A stretch of 64,000 nucleotides of DNA from JBBILO01 sp037444855 (GTDB lineage: Bacteria > Patescibacteriota > Microgenomatia > UBA1406 > GWC2-37-13), in assembly GCA_037444855.1 (NCBI GenBank), contig JBBILO010000004.1, forward strand, positions 1 through 64,000. Direction: 5' to 3'. Positions 16,429-26,057 of the stretch are shown here, in pieces. The position numbers were made by a program, and so were the translations under genes. The notes under the pieces were generated by a model that ran no database searches, had not been told where the DNA came from, and was given only the letters and a program-made list of their open reading frames with translations. Each line of letters begins with the position of its first letter. Positions within the stretch are counted from its first letter, which is position 1.

Positions 16429-18598
16429 AAACAAAATAATTAATTCACTTTTTTATCTTCTTTTTTTGACTACTCCTTTAATCGTTTATCCTTACACTTC
16501 TGAACTCTTTGAATTTAATAAAATGATTTTTATTTATTTGATAACAACTCTTATCCTTTTCTTTTGGTTACTGAAAATGATTCTTCTTAAAAAAATTATA
16601 TTAAAAAAAACACCTTTTGACTGGGTAATCTTTTTATTTTTTTTCTCTCAAATTCTTTCCACTGTTTTTTCGATTGATCGCCACACCTCTTTTTTTGGAT
16701 ATTACGGCAGATTTAATGGCGGTTTATTGTCACTGATAGCTTATTTGATTCTTTATTATGCTGCCGTTTGTAATTTAAATAAAAAATCGCTTGAAAAACT
16801 CTTAAAGATATCTTTTGCCTCAGCCATTTTAACAGTTTTAATTGGTATCCCTGGTAAATTTAACCATGATATACTTTGCTTGATTTTAACCAATCAATTT
16901 AGTAACGATTGTTGGACGTCGCAATTTAAACCAGCAGAAAGAATGTTTTCTACTCTTGGGCAGCCTAATTGGCTGGGTGCTTTTCTTTCGGTCAACTTTT
17001 TTATTGGGCTTTATTGGTATTTGAGAAGATCGCACAAGGACAATAAATTAGTTTTGTTTTTCAATTTTTTTGCTTTAATTCTTATTTTCCTCGGTCTCTT
17101 ATTTTCTCGCTCTCGGTCAGCTATTTTAGCTACTGTTATTTGTCTTTTGTTTTTTATTAGTTGTTCATTTGTTTTATTAAATCAATTTAGATCACTCAAA
17201 AAGAAGGTCGTTTATCTTATTTTAAGTATCTTTCTCTCGATGGTTATCTTTAAAACCGGCATCAGTCAGATTGACCGATTGGTTAATTTCAATATTAATG
17301 TTTTCAAGCGATCGAATGACATGATTAAAGAAAATAAAACTCATCAAAAAGTTTCCCCAATTCTGGTGACGGAGTCATTTGAAATTAGAAAAATAGTTTG
17401 GAAAGGAGCAATAGAATTAGCCAAAAGATATCCTTTCTTTGGGAGTGGCCTTGAGACTTTTGGTTATGCTTATTATTTTGTGAGACCGAAAGAGCATAAT
17501 TTGACTTCCGAATGGGATTATCTTTATAATCGAGCTCATAATGAGTATCTAAACTATGCAGCAACAACTGGGTTTTTCGGTTTAGCTTCTTACCTCTTAC
17601 TAATTGTTACCATAATAATCAGTTTTATTAAAAAGTTATTGATAATCAAAAATTCTTATAAGAAATTTGATCTCAATAAAAATTTATCCGAAGGACTTCT
17701 TTTTCTCTCTATTTTTTTATCCTTTTTATCAATCCTCATTACCAATTTTTTTGGTTTCTCAACGACAATAATTAGTCTATTTTTTTATTTAATCATCGCT
17801 TTTTTAACTATTTTATCACTCTCAACCTCTGAAGAAAATCAAGAAAAATTTATTGTTAAAGATAAAACTGATAAGATAAGAGGAGGGCAAATTTTATTGA
17901 TTCTTTTAAATACTTTGGTTTCTGCGTTCTTTATTTTATCTATTGCGAGGTACTGGTTGGCTGATCGTTATTATAGTCAAGCCGAAATTTATGCTCAGAA
18001 CGATTATTACCCAAAAGCGATAGAATTAATAAATACCGCTTTGAAACTGAAATACGAACATGTTTATCAAGACAAGCTTTCTGGATATTTAGCGCGACTG
18101 TCGGTTTTTATTTCTTATCAGAAAGACAATCAGAAAATGATTGAGGTGATTAAATTATCAAAATCGGTGAATGATCAAACGCTCAAGGCCTCGCCAAAAA
18201 ATATCTTATATTGGCGAACAAAAGCAAAAAATCACTATCTCTTTTACCAAGCGACTTTAGATGATAGGGAGATAAAAAAAGGAATTGAAGCCTTAAAATA
18301 CGCTATGTATTTGGCGCCAAGTGATCCTAAAAATCCTTATAATTTGGCTATTTTTCATGGCAGCTTATACGAATCTCAAAAAAATAAAGAAAAAAAAGAA
18401 CAATTAAAAAGATTAATTTTATTTTATCTTGATCAATCAATCGCTCTAAAACCTAATTATCGAGAGGCTTTATTTTTTAAAGGTCAATTTTTAAGCCGGA
18501 TTGGAAAAAAAGATGAAGCAAGAGCAACATTTGAAATTATCCTTAAAAGAATCAATCCTTTTGATCAAGAAGTAATCGAGGAATTAAAAAAAATTTAG
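16418..18598 (+). CDS. O-antigen ligase/polymerase-type membrane protein with C-terminal TPR region
   Basis: Polytopic membrane protein of the Wzy/WaaL/PglL class, which transfers or polymerises lipid-linked glycans outside the membrane. About ten hydrophobic helices are seen in residues 1-500. The Wzy_C region has SRSRSAILATV and a large loop with a PFFGSGLETFGYAYYF segment and RAHNEYLNYAATTGFFG, where the conserved HNxyL motif is clear. After residue 530 come TPR-like helices (YYPKAIELINTALKL, EALKYAMYLAPSDPKNPYNL, DQSIALKPNYREALFFKG). I take ATG 16418 rather than the in-frame codon at 16358, which lies inside mreB. It converges on a prepilin gene (3-bp gap), so a pilin-glycan role is conceivable. 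Confidence 0.87.
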   Translation: MNVINKIINSLFYLLFLTTPLIVYPYTSELFEFNKMIFIYLITTLILFFWLLKMILLKKIILKKTPFDWVIFLFFFSQILSTVFSIDRHTSFFGYYGRFNGGLLSLIAYLILYYAAVCNLNKKSLEKLLKISFASAILTVLIGIPGKFNHDILCLILTNQFSNDCWTSQFKPAERMFSTLGQPNWLGAFLSVNFFIGLYWYLRRSHKDNKLVLFFNFFALILIFLGLLFSRSRSAILATVICLLFFISCSFVLLNQFRSLKKKVVYLILSIFLSMVIFKTGISQIDRLVNFNINVFKRSNDMIKENKTHQKVSPILVTESFEIRKIVWKGAIELAKRYPFFGSGLETFGYAYYFVRPKEHNLTSEWDYLYNRAHNEYLNYAATTGFFGLASYLLLIVTIIISFIKKLLIIKNSYKKFDLNKNLSEGLLFLSIFLSFLSILITNFFGFSTTIISLFFYLIIAFLTILSLSTSEENQEKFIVKDKTDKIRGGQILLILLNTLVSAFFILSIARYWLADRYYSQAEIYAQNDYYPKAIELINTALKLKYEHVYQDKLSGYLARLSVFISYQKDNQKMIEVIKLSKSVNDQTLKASPKNILYWRTKAKNHYLFYQATLDDREIKKGIEALKYAMYLAPSDPKNPYNLAIFHGSLYESQKNKEKKEQLKRLILFYLDQSIALKPNYREALFFKGQFLSRIGKKDEARATFEIILKRINPFDQEVIEELKKI

Positions 18599-18600
18599 TT

Positions 18601-19092
18601 TTATGGATTAACGTTTGGGCTAGAAACACCCCAAAAACAACTCATTGTTCCTCCGCTCTTTTTTTTGCATTGGGTTGAACAGGTGATTGTTGGACTTCCG
18701 GATAACGAATCATAAGGTAAGATTTGTTGATTATTTTCTAAACAAGCATACAAGCGATATTCTCTTCCGTTTGATTGATATTCGTACGATTTTCCGGCTA
18801 CGGGATCATTAGGGATTTTTTGCATATAGGTTTTTTCCGGATTACAATCTGAGGCGATTCTTGTCTCACATAATGAAGAATTATTTGAAGCAAAAATATT
18901 AAATGTGGGATATTTTTTTTTATCTTCATAATACATTTCAAGCGCTCTTTGGATCTGCTCCAAATCAGCTTTTCTCCTAGCATCACGGCCTTTTTTTAAA
19001 GAAGTGATGAAATTACCTGCTAATGACGCTGATAATACGCCAAGCATTGAAATAATAATCATTAATTCTATTAGGGTAAAGGATTTTTTCAT
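18601..19092 (-). CDS. Type IV prepilin (GspG/PilA-like), Ser at -1
   Basis: Pilin-type subunit. The class III leader is MKKS followed by the hydrophobic helix FTLIELMIIISMLG; Phe+1 and Glu+5 are present. The residue before the cleavage site is Ser instead of the usual Gly. After the helix comes the GspG-like pattern DARRKADLEQIQRALEMYY, then a short beta domain with four Cys residues and an ending of NP. 163 residues. It lies outside the main pilus locus, between two membrane glycan enzymes. A TATTAT box stands 7 nt before the ATG. Confidence 0.9.
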   Translation of the reverse strand: MKKSFTLIELMIIISMLGVLSASLAGNFITSLKKGRDARRKADLEQIQRALEMYYEDKKKYPTFNIFASNNSSLCETRIASDCNPEKTYMQKIPNDPVAGKSYEYQSNGREYRLYACLENNQQILPYDSLSGSPTITCSTQCKKKSGGTMSCFWGVSSPNVNP

Positions 19093-19145
19093 CTTATTTA
19101 TAATATATAAGAATTATTATTTTAATACAAGATTTTAAATTAAAA

Positions 19146-20618
19146 ATGAAATTAAAAATTAAAGAATTTATTAAAAGCGAATTTTTTTTTTGGATATTAT
19201 TTAGTTTTTTATCTTTGTATTTTTTTCTTCATTACTGGAAGAATCAATTAACTTTAAATTATATTGATTATGGCGAAGGAAGTTATATTTATGAATCTTT
19301 ACTTTTTAGTCAAGGAAAGATTCCTTATCGAGATTATTTTCTTCCTCAACCACCAGTGGTTTATTTGATTGGTAGCTTGATCTTCAAATTTTTCCACTCA
19401 TTGATTTTTTTTAAATATTTTTCTTTTTTTCTACTTTTCCTCACTAATTTTTTATTATCAATTTTGTTAAGAAAATATTTTAAAAGCAACCTTCTCCCTT
19501 TATGTTCCATCTTTTCTTCTTTTATTTTTACTTTAACTATCATTTGGTGGTCGACTTATACCGCAGAGCCTTTTTTAAGATTTTTTTTAATTTTATCGGT
19601 CTTTTTTCTTTTTCCGATGAAAAGAAAAAAATCAGTGGAAATCAATTCCTTTTTTTTATCTTTAATCTTCGTAATAATGTTTTTTACCAAATACAACTCT
19701 TTGATTTACATAATTTCAGTTCTTGCTTTTATCTTCTTTACTAACAGAGATTATTTTAAACCGTTGCTACTAAAATTTATCGTTTTTTTCCTTATTTTCT
19801 TGATTATTTTTTATCATTTTTTTGGGGAGGAATTCATTATTTATACTATGTGGTATCGAAAAATTCTACCTTTTAAAGAATCAAAAATTATTTTTTTAAA
19901 TCTCAGTTTATATTTTTTAAAATTTTTCCCTTTTTACATTTTATCCCTATACCTTGGTTTAAAATTTTTACACAAAAAGAACTATCAAAAAGCTTTCTTT
20001 TTCCTGCTACCGATTTTTTGGCTTCCTAATATTATTGCTCATTTTTTTGAAGGTACATACTTGTATATCCTTTTTCCAATTGAAATTATAATCACCTTAG
20101 GATTTTTTTATCTTGCCTTTAATTTTAAGAAGATCTTCCTTAAAAATAGATCTTTCTTTAATTTTCTTCTTGTTTTGTTATTTTTTTGGTCAACGCTGGT
20201 GTTAATTTATTATCTTCAAATTTTTCATCAAAATTATTTACATCGTTTTTTAGAACATGATATTAATTCGGTAAAAGAAATTAGAAATATTATTCAATCA
20301 TCTAGTGGAAGCAATGAAAAAATCTTTGCCCCACCTTTTTTTCTCGTTTTGGCAGAAAGAGGAACTATCTCCAACTTTCATGATCCATTTTTTTTATTTA
20401 ATTATCTTGATAGAAAAGAAAATTTCTCTCCAATTTTTAACAAAGCAATTGATGAGATAAGATTGAATAGACCGAGGGTAATTGTTGCTGATTGGCGAAT
20501 AAAATCTGTTTTGTCCATAATTGATAATAATTATTTAAAAGACTACAAAAAGATAAAGATGATTCAATTTCTTAATAATGGATCAGAGATGGTAGAAATT
20601 TATTTGAGACAAAAATAA
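19146..20618 (+). CDS. Membrane glycosyltransferase-like protein (GT39/ArnT-type fold)
   Basis: Integral membrane protein of 490 residues with about ten to twelve hydrophobic helices. The first extracellular loop has DYGEGSYIYESLLFSQG and IPYRDYFLPQPPVVYLIGSL, a pattern known from GT-C fold enzymes (acidic residue after helix 1, then PxP..Y). These use polyprenyl-phosphate sugars. The C-terminal soluble part is small (IFAPPFFLVLAERG ... RVIVADWRIKS). It is divergent from the 18601-19092 prepilin and overlaps the convergent DUF2723 gene by 19 bp. Substrate unknown. Confidence 0.8.
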   Translation: MKLKIKEFIKSEFFFWILFSFLSLYFFLHYWKNQLTLNYIDYGEGSYIYESLLFSQGKIPYRDYFLPQPPVVYLIGSLIFKFFHSLIFFKYFSFFLLFLTNFLLSILLRKYFKSNLLPLCSIFSSFIFTLTIIWWSTYTAEPFLRFFLILSVFFLFPMKRKKSVEINSFFLSLIFVIMFFTKYNSLIYIISVLAFIFFTNRDYFKPLLLKFIVFFLIFLIIFYHFFGEEFIIYTMWYRKILPFKESKIIFLNLSLYFLKFFPFYILSLYLGLKFLHKKNYQKAFFFLLPIFWLPNIIAHFFEGTYLYILFPIEIIITLGFFYLAFNFKKIFLKNRSFFNFLLVLLFFWSTLVLIYYLQIFHQNYLHRFLEHDINSVKEIRNIIQSSSGSNEKIFAPPFFLVLAERGTISNFHDPFFLFNYLDRKENFSPIFNKAIDEIRLNRPRVIVADWRIKSVLSIIDNNYLKDYKKIKMIQFLNNGSEMVEIYLRQK

Positions 20619-22405
20619 TTTTTGTTAAGATGTTTTTGTTGGCAGAGATTACTTTTTTGAAAATAATCTTTAAGTAATTGAGCAAAGTACGAATAACTAT
20701 CACTAGGATAAATTCTAACCACACCGGTAAGGAATTCGTTTAGCTTGTTGATTAATTTGTTGTCTGCAAGAAATAGAACAAAGGAAAACATTTTTTCTTG
20801 ATAATATTCAGATAATGATTTGTAAAATAAAATTTCCTCAAGATTGTTGTTTAGTATTATCAATTTTTTATTTTTTAACCAAAATTCGAAATTAATTTTA
20901 ATAATTTGACCCATATCTTTTTTAAATTTCTCTTTTGAATCATAATATCGCCAAACCAAACCATAAGGAGCATATAGTCCTAAATTATAAGTCGATTCAG
21001 TATAGATTGGAAGAGAGTTTTTTTTTAAAAAAAATTTTAAGTCTCCATTAAGGGGAATAATAAGCTGGGGATATCTTTTTTTAACTTTTTCTAAATAATA
21101 TTGTCGTCGAAACATCGCCGGAAACAGTAATACTACTTTTTTAAACTTGGGAGATTGTTTTAGATAATAAAAATATGAAAAAGGAAAATAGGTTAAATCA
21201 GACTTGAGCATTAGAATTGAGTTTTTTTTTAAGGGAAAGATGATGTCATAGGCTAGTTGATGATATTGATCAGCATTTTTTAATTCCTTTATTATCTTAT
21301 AAGATTTAAGAAAGTTTGATATAAGCAATAAAGTAATAAATAAATATAGAAATATAGAGGAAATTTTTTTATGAAATCTATTCTTGAACAAATTTATGAC
21401 ATAATTTAAACCAAAAGTAAAAGGAAAAATTAAAAGTAAATAAAAAGCAATTAAATATCTTTCGAAAGTTGCCAGTGAAAAACTATAAGAAAGATTAAAA
21501 TTCGTGATGTACAAAAAAATAACATATAAAAAAAACGAAAAAAGAAAATAATTTTTGAAAAAAGAATATTTCTTATTATTTTTTATTAGAAGATAAAAGC
21601 CAACAATGATTAATAACGCCCCCGTAGGTAAAAAATCTCCAACCACCATTAAAAAAGTCGAGACCAAAGAGGCAATTTGGTTAATAAAATTAGGAATAGA
21701 ACCAAAATAGGCTTGTAAAGTACCATAAGAAGAACGCGTAATGAGTCTCATTAGGCCATCAATTGTTTTGGCGTTTTCCCAATCAATAGGTGGGTTAAGA
21801 TATAGGCTCGATAGAAAGGGATAAAGATAAAAGAAAGCGCTTATAAAAGGGATAAATAACATATAATTCGTAAAAAATTTTCTATTGAGAATAAAAAAGG
21901 GAATAGCAAATAAAATAAATGAGTGGTGATGTGCGATTCCTAAAGCAATAAAAAAATAAAATAAATAAAGAATTTTTCTTTTCTTATTCTGATTAAATTT
22001 TAAACCTAAATAAATTATTCCTGAAATTATTAAATTGTTTAAGGCAAATACTTCTGGAACAATTGAATAAAGCCAAACTAAATAAATAAAAGAAAAGTAA
22101 GAAATTGAAACCATAGCAATATTTTTATTAATCTTTAGCTCTTTGGTTAATATCAGATAGATAAAGTAAACTGAAGTAATTTGGGAAAAAATTGAGATCA
22201 GATTAGCAACGGTTATTGGATTGATAAAAAATAAAATTTTAGTTGAAATTACCAGTAGAAAAGAGTATAACGGGTAGCCTGGTGGATGAGGGATGCTAAA
22301 GGAAGATTGAGCGACAAGAAATTCGGGCGAATCTCCGCCAAAAAGATACCGTGATTGGGTCAAATTATAAATTAAAAAAAAAATTAAAAACAGGACTTTG
22401 ACCAT
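20600..22405 (-). CDS. DUF2723-type membrane glycosyltransferase
   Basis: Large membrane protein (601 residues). The N-terminal motif GGDSPEFLVAQSSF then SIPHPPGYPLYSFLL is the hallmark of the DUF2723/TMEM260-like GT-C family (GD(S)xE and HPPGYPLY), to which glycosyl transfer to proteins is ascribed. About ten hydrophobic helices occupy residues 1-390; a soluble C-terminal domain follows. Protein glycosylation is possible, and a prepilin gene lies directly upstream on the same strand (43-bp gap). A TATAAT box stands exactly 6 nt before the ATG. Confidence 0.85.
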   Translation of the reverse strand: MVKVLFLIFFLIYNLTQSRYLFGGDSPEFLVAQSSFSIPHPPGYPLYSFLLVISTKILFFINPITVANLISIFSQITSVYFIYLILTKELKINKNIAMVSISYFSFIYLVWLYSIVPEVFALNNLIISGIIYLGLKFNQNKKRKILYLFYFFIALGIAHHHSFILFAIPFFILNRKFFTNYMLFIPFISAFFYLYPFLSSLYLNPPIDWENAKTIDGLMRLITRSSYGTLQAYFGSIPNFINQIASLVSTFLMVVGDFLPTGALLIIVGFYLLIKNNKKYSFFKNYFLFSFFLYVIFLYITNFNLSYSFSLATFERYLIAFYLLLIFPFTFGLNYVINLFKNRFHKKISSIFLYLFITLLLISNFLKSYKIIKELKNADQYHQLAYDIIFPLKKNSILMLKSDLTYFPFSYFYYLKQSPKFKKVVLLFPAMFRRQYYLEKVKKRYPQLIIPLNGDLKFFLKKNSLPIYTESTYNLGLYAPYGLVWRYYDSKEKFKKDMGQIIKINFEFWLKNKKLIILNNNLEEILFYKSLSEYYQEKMFSFVLFLADNKLINKLNEFLTGVVRIYPSDSYSYFAQLLKDYFQKSNLCQQKHLNKNYFCLK

Positions 22406-22411
22406 TTAGAA

Positions 22412-22417
22412 ATTATA
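22412..22417 (-). promoter_or_regulatory. Leaderless -10 box of the DUF2723 gene
   Basis: TATAAT on the minus strand, exactly 6 nt before the ATG at 22405. No clear -35 box. Confidence 0.6.
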
Positions 22418-22448
22418 CTTTAAAGAATACTAAAAAGTAGAATTTAAT

Positions 22449-22955
22449 TTAGAGGACACACCAATAACATGAAAATGCAGAAGAATTTGTTGGACCACAA
22501 ACAGCATCTCCTCTACCTACTTCAATTCCATTAGCATTATATTTAGTATTTGGATCAGTTCTAAAGGATTTAGATTCGGGTCTAAAGCAAACAGTGACAC
22601 TCTCTCGAGTCCCAATGACAGTAATTTTTCTTAAGCGATCACCGGCTAATGTTGAAAAATCAGCTTTTAACTCTCCCGCATTAACAACATTATATAGGCC
22701 AACAGCGCTATAACCACTTGAAAGGTCAATTGGTCCAATTGAAGCAGATGGATCCCAAGGCATTCTATTGCCTGCCACTGCATAATATCTTATAATAGCA
22801 TTGTGAACTTCAGAGACGGTATTTCTTATACCGGTATCAGTCCCTTTTTTTAATTGTTCAAATGGATCTAAAGCAGCCAGTAAACCAACTGCTAGAGCTC
22901 CAAGAAGGGCAATGACGATTAAAAGTTCAATAAGAGTAAAACCTTTTTTCATCAT
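22449..22955 (-). CDS. Type IV prepilin, Gly at -1
   Basis: Leader MMKKG then FTLIELLIVIALLGALAVG: the classical prepilin cleavage site with Gly-1, Phe+1 and Glu+5. It is followed by a DPFEQLKKGTDTGIRNTVSEV helix and a C-terminal domain with Cys residues near the end (VCGPTNSSAFSCYWCVL). 168 residues. It could be the major pilin because it keeps the consensus site and stands as a separate gene, but this is only a guess. Either of the two first ATG codons may be used. Confidence 0.9.
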   Translation of the reverse strand: MMKKGFTLIELLIVIALLGALAVGLLAALDPFEQLKKGTDTGIRNTVSEVHNAIIRYYAVAGNRMPWDPSASIGPIDLSSGYSAVGLYNVVNAGELKADFSTLAGDRLRKITVIGTRESVTVCFRPESKSFRTDPNTKYNANGIEVGRGDAVCGPTNSSAFSCYWCVL

Positions 22956-23013
22956 TTTATAAATAAATTTAATATAAGAAAGAAAAAAATTATTGTCAAG
23001 AGGTATTTAAAAG

Positions 23014-24630
23014 TTAAATTATTTCTTCTTTTTTCTTTCTTACAAACGCAATCCATTCTTCAATAACTTCAAAAATTAATTTAAACGGAGATTCAATAAT
23101 GAAATCAAAAATAAAAATAAAGAAATTAAGCCGAGCGACTTCCCTACTCAAGAAATTACCCAAAGAGAGAATCGGCATAAAGAAAAAATCAATGACTGGG
23201 GCAAAAATGCTTTCTTTTTCTTCCAATTTATATTCATTAACAACTTGTTTTATTCGGTAAGAGAAAAAAGTTACTAACGAGACAAAAAAAACAAAGATGA
23301 TTTTTGAGATTAAATTAAAATTTAAAATTGTTAAAATTTCGTTAATTAAATCTAAAGTTATCAAAAAGGTTAAACTATAAAAAATTGTAAAACCAAAAAA
23401 TAACACCGGTTTTTTTGCTTTAACTTTACTTTTAATAATGAACGTTTTTTTGGAATAGTCCGAATCTTTACTGATAATATCAATAATTCTTTCATATATT
23501 TTTTGGGTATTTTTTTGACCTGGAAGTTTAAAAAATAGCAGGATAAGGAGCATCAATATCGGAGGAAATACAGTATTGATAAGAATTGAAGTAACATTAA
23601 CTTCTCCATAAAGATATTGAGACAAAGGAAGCTCAAGTATTAAGGCAAAAACCATTTTAGTCAAAAAAATATAGATAAAACTTCGTATCGCTAAATTTAT
23701 TAGTCGAGAGTGAATACCTTGATATTTTTTTCGACAGAGAAACTCAACTTCTTCTTCAAGCTTTTCCTTGTTCTCAAGAAGTGTTTCAATTTCATTCATT
23801 TTTTCATCAACAAGACTGAATAAGATTAAAAATGGAGGGAGTTGTTTTTTTAAATAACGAGATATTTTGTTAACATATTGATTATTGAGAATTTGGTTTA
23901 TCTTATCAACAATTTTGTTAAGTTTTTGGCCAAATTTTTTTAATTCATCTTTGTCAAAGTCGCCAATATTTTTATAAAAATTAATAAAAAGATGATATCT
24001 TTGATAGGCTTTATCACTTCGGCGAAAAACTCTTTCAATGGCGGCTAACAAACATAAATCCCTTACCTCTGGCTTTAAATTTTCAATTGTAATTTTTTGG
24101 CAAAGAATTTGAAATAAGTAATAGCTAAAATAAGCCATTTTTTGAGATTTTACCGGACTTAATTTTTCTTCGATTTCAGCGGTAATAATATGAAGAAGAA
24201 ACTCCTCGCAGGCTAATTTTTCCTTACCGGAAAGACCAATCAATATTTCTTTTCTTAAATAGATGAAATTATCAATAATTTTTTGAACAAGAAGGCTGTC
24301 TTCGTAACCTAGTTCATCATGATTGAAATATCTTGCCCACAACAATTCACGGATAAGATTTTCCCCTTCATATTCGCCATCTGGATTAATCATCAAACGC
24401 CTTTTTAAGATTCTTTCAATCGCCGCTCGACGGATGAGGTGATCTTCTCGGTATTCGATTGCATTTCTTATTTTTTCATATAGAAGAGCAAAAAAAGAGA
24501 CTGTTTGTGAAACATTAATTCTGCTGGCTTCATCGGGTTTAATTTTTTGCTTGATAGATTTGATTGATTGAACGAGGTATCCAAAATAAGGAGAAATTAT
24601 TATTTTCTGATTAGAAGGATTATCAGCCAT
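23014..24630 (-). CDS. Unknown membrane protein, helical soluble N-domain plus about five membrane helices
   Basis: I do not recognise the family. Residues 1-300 are soluble and mostly helical. They contain two similar segments, RRAAIERILKRRL (about residues 60-72) and LLAAIERVFRRSD (about 200-212), suggesting an internal repeat. From about residue 310 there are five hydrophobic stretches (for example ILINTVFPPILMLLILLFF and IIFVFFVSLVTFFSYRI). The C-terminus is charged (VRKKKEEII). No signal peptide. The frame is open 7 codons upstream of ATG 24630, but that segment is the promoter itself (TGCTATAAT). Upstream neighbour: phosphomannomutase. 538 residues. Confidence 0.8.
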   Translation of the reverse strand: MADNPSNQKIIISPYFGYLVQSIKSIKQKIKPDEASRINVSQTVSFFALLYEKIRNAIEYREDHLIRRAAIERILKRRLMINPDGEYEGENLIRELLWARYFNHDELGYEDSLLVQKIIDNFIYLRKEILIGLSGKEKLACEEFLLHIITAEIEEKLSPVKSQKMAYFSYYLFQILCQKITIENLKPEVRDLCLLAAIERVFRRSDKAYQRYHLFINFYKNIGDFDKDELKKFGQKLNKIVDKINQILNNQYVNKISRYLKKQLPPFLILFSLVDEKMNEIETLLENKEKLEEEVEFLCRKKYQGIHSRLINLAIRSFIYIFLTKMVFALILELPLSQYLYGEVNVTSILINTVFPPILMLLILLFFKLPGQKNTQKIYERIIDIISKDSDYSKKTFIIKSKVKAKKPVLFFGFTIFYSLTFLITLDLINEILTILNFNLISKIIFVFFVSLVTFFSYRIKQVVNEYKLEEKESIFAPVIDFFFMPILSLGNFLSREVARLNFFIFIFDFIIESPFKLIFEVIEEWIAFVRKKKEEII

Positions 24631-24636
24631 AAAGAA

Positions 24637-24665
24637 ATTATAGCATAGCACTAATCTAAAGTTAA
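24637..24665 (-). promoter_or_regulatory. Leaderless promoter of the 23014-24630 gene
   Basis: Minus strand TTAACT (-35), 17-bp spacer, TGC plus TATAAT, then exactly 6 nt to ATG. It is nearly identical in its -10 region to the hisS promoter. Confidence 0.7.
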
Positions 24666-26048
24666 GCCTTGATCGATAAGGATTTTTTTAATTTCAAGTA
24701 GTTTTTTCCCAAGTAAGTTTTCATTATTGGCTTCAACATTTAGTCTGACTAGCGGTTCGGTATTTGAACCTCGAAGGTTAAACCGCCAATCTTTATTTTC
24801 AATTGTTAATCCATCAATCTCAATGATTTTTTTATTTTGGTATAAGCTTTTGATTTTTTTAAACAAGTTAACCAGAGGTAGATTTTGAGGTAGATGATAA
24901 TTAATTTCACCTGATTCATATGAGCTTTGAACTTTTTTCACTAGTTGCGAAAGAGGAGCATTTTTTTTAGAAATTAAATCCAAAAGAGTGATGATTACTC
25001 TGATGGTCGATTCTGCACCACCAGTTTCTTTAAAGTAATAATGACCAGAGGATTCACCACAAAAAAAGACATTATTTTCATTCATTTTTTTCGTTATTAG
25101 AGCGTGACCAACAGGTGATAAGATAAAAATTCCTCGATATTTCTCAACAATATTTTTAAGATTATTGGTATAACGAACATCGGTCATGATAGAGCTATTA
25201 GGATAATGGACTAAAATCTCTTTGGCGATCAGTGATGAGATTAAACTTGAGGGTATAATTTGACCTTTTTCATCAACAAAAAAAACACGATCTGCATCAC
25301 CATCGGTAGCGATTCCTAGATCAGCTCGTTTCTCTATCACATTCTTTTGAAGATCTTTTAAAGTTTCGAACTTTAATGGATTGGCTTCATGGGAAGGCAT
25401 TCTTCCATCAAGTTGATAATTAAGTTTAATAACTTCGACTTTCAGTCTTTTCCAAAGTTCTTCAAACATTAAAATACCCATGGTATTGGCTGGATCGACA
25501 ACAATTTTTAATTTTTTAATATTTGGATTAACCAACTCGAAGGCAAAATCAAATTCCTTTTTGAGGGCATCCTTAATTTTGTATAAATTGCCTTTTTTTG
25601 TTTTTTTTAATTCGATTCTATCACTCAAAACAAGATTTTTTACCTCTTCCATCCCCATTTCTTTAGAAGCTTTATAAATTTTTCCTTGATGACAATAAAA
25701 AAATTTTATCCCATTCCATTCGGGCGGATTGTGTGAGGCTGAAATTTGAATGCCAACATCTAACTGATTGACAATCGTCGAAAAATAAACTGTAGGTGTT
25801 GGCACCATTCCAAACGAGTAAACGTTGCCGCCCATTTCTAGGAGAGAATTAATTGATTGATCGTAAAGTTTGAATGATGATAATCTCATGTCGTAGCCTA
25901 TTCCCACCTTCAAGACCTCTTTTTTTAATTTATGAGAAAAATAAAAGTAGATTGTTTTAATAATTTTTTTGATTACTTGTTCATTAATATCTATTGGATA
26001 AATTCCACGAATGTCATAGGCTTTAAAAATATTGGGATTAATTTTCAT
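24651..26048 (-). CDS. Phosphomannomutase/phosphoglucomutase
   Basis: Alpha-D-phosphohexomutase supplying sugar-1-phosphates for nucleotide sugars and so for envelope glycans. Seen: FKAYDIRGIYP at the N-terminus, the phosphoserine loop ISASHNPPEWNGIKFF (about residues 103-118), metal loop TDGDADRVFFVD, sugar-binding loop GESSGHYYFKE, and phosphate loop RGSNTEPLVRLNVEA in domain 4. All key residues are present. Its 465 residues are typical. It supports the glycosyltransferases encoded around 16-22 kb. Confidence 0.95.
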   Translation of the reverse strand: MKINPNIFKAYDIRGIYPIDINEQVIKKIIKTIYFYFSHKLKKEVLKVGIGYDMRLSSFKLYDQSINSLLEMGGNVYSFGMVPTPTVYFSTIVNQLDVGIQISASHNPPEWNGIKFFYCHQGKIYKASKEMGMEEVKNLVLSDRIELKKTKKGNLYKIKDALKKEFDFAFELVNPNIKKLKIVVDPANTMGILMFEELWKRLKVEVIKLNYQLDGRMPSHEANPLKFETLKDLQKNVIEKRADLGIATDGDADRVFFVDEKGQIIPSSLISSLIAKEILVHYPNSSIMTDVRYTNNLKNIVEKYRGIFILSPVGHALITKKMNENNVFFCGESSGHYYFKETGGAESTIRVIITLLDLISKKNAPLSQLVKKVQSSYESGEINYHLPQNLPLVNLFKKIKSLYQNKKIIEIDGLTIENKDWRFNLRGSNTEPLVRLNVEANNENLLGKKLLEIKKILIDQGLTLD

Positions 26049-26057
26049 ACTTTTAAA

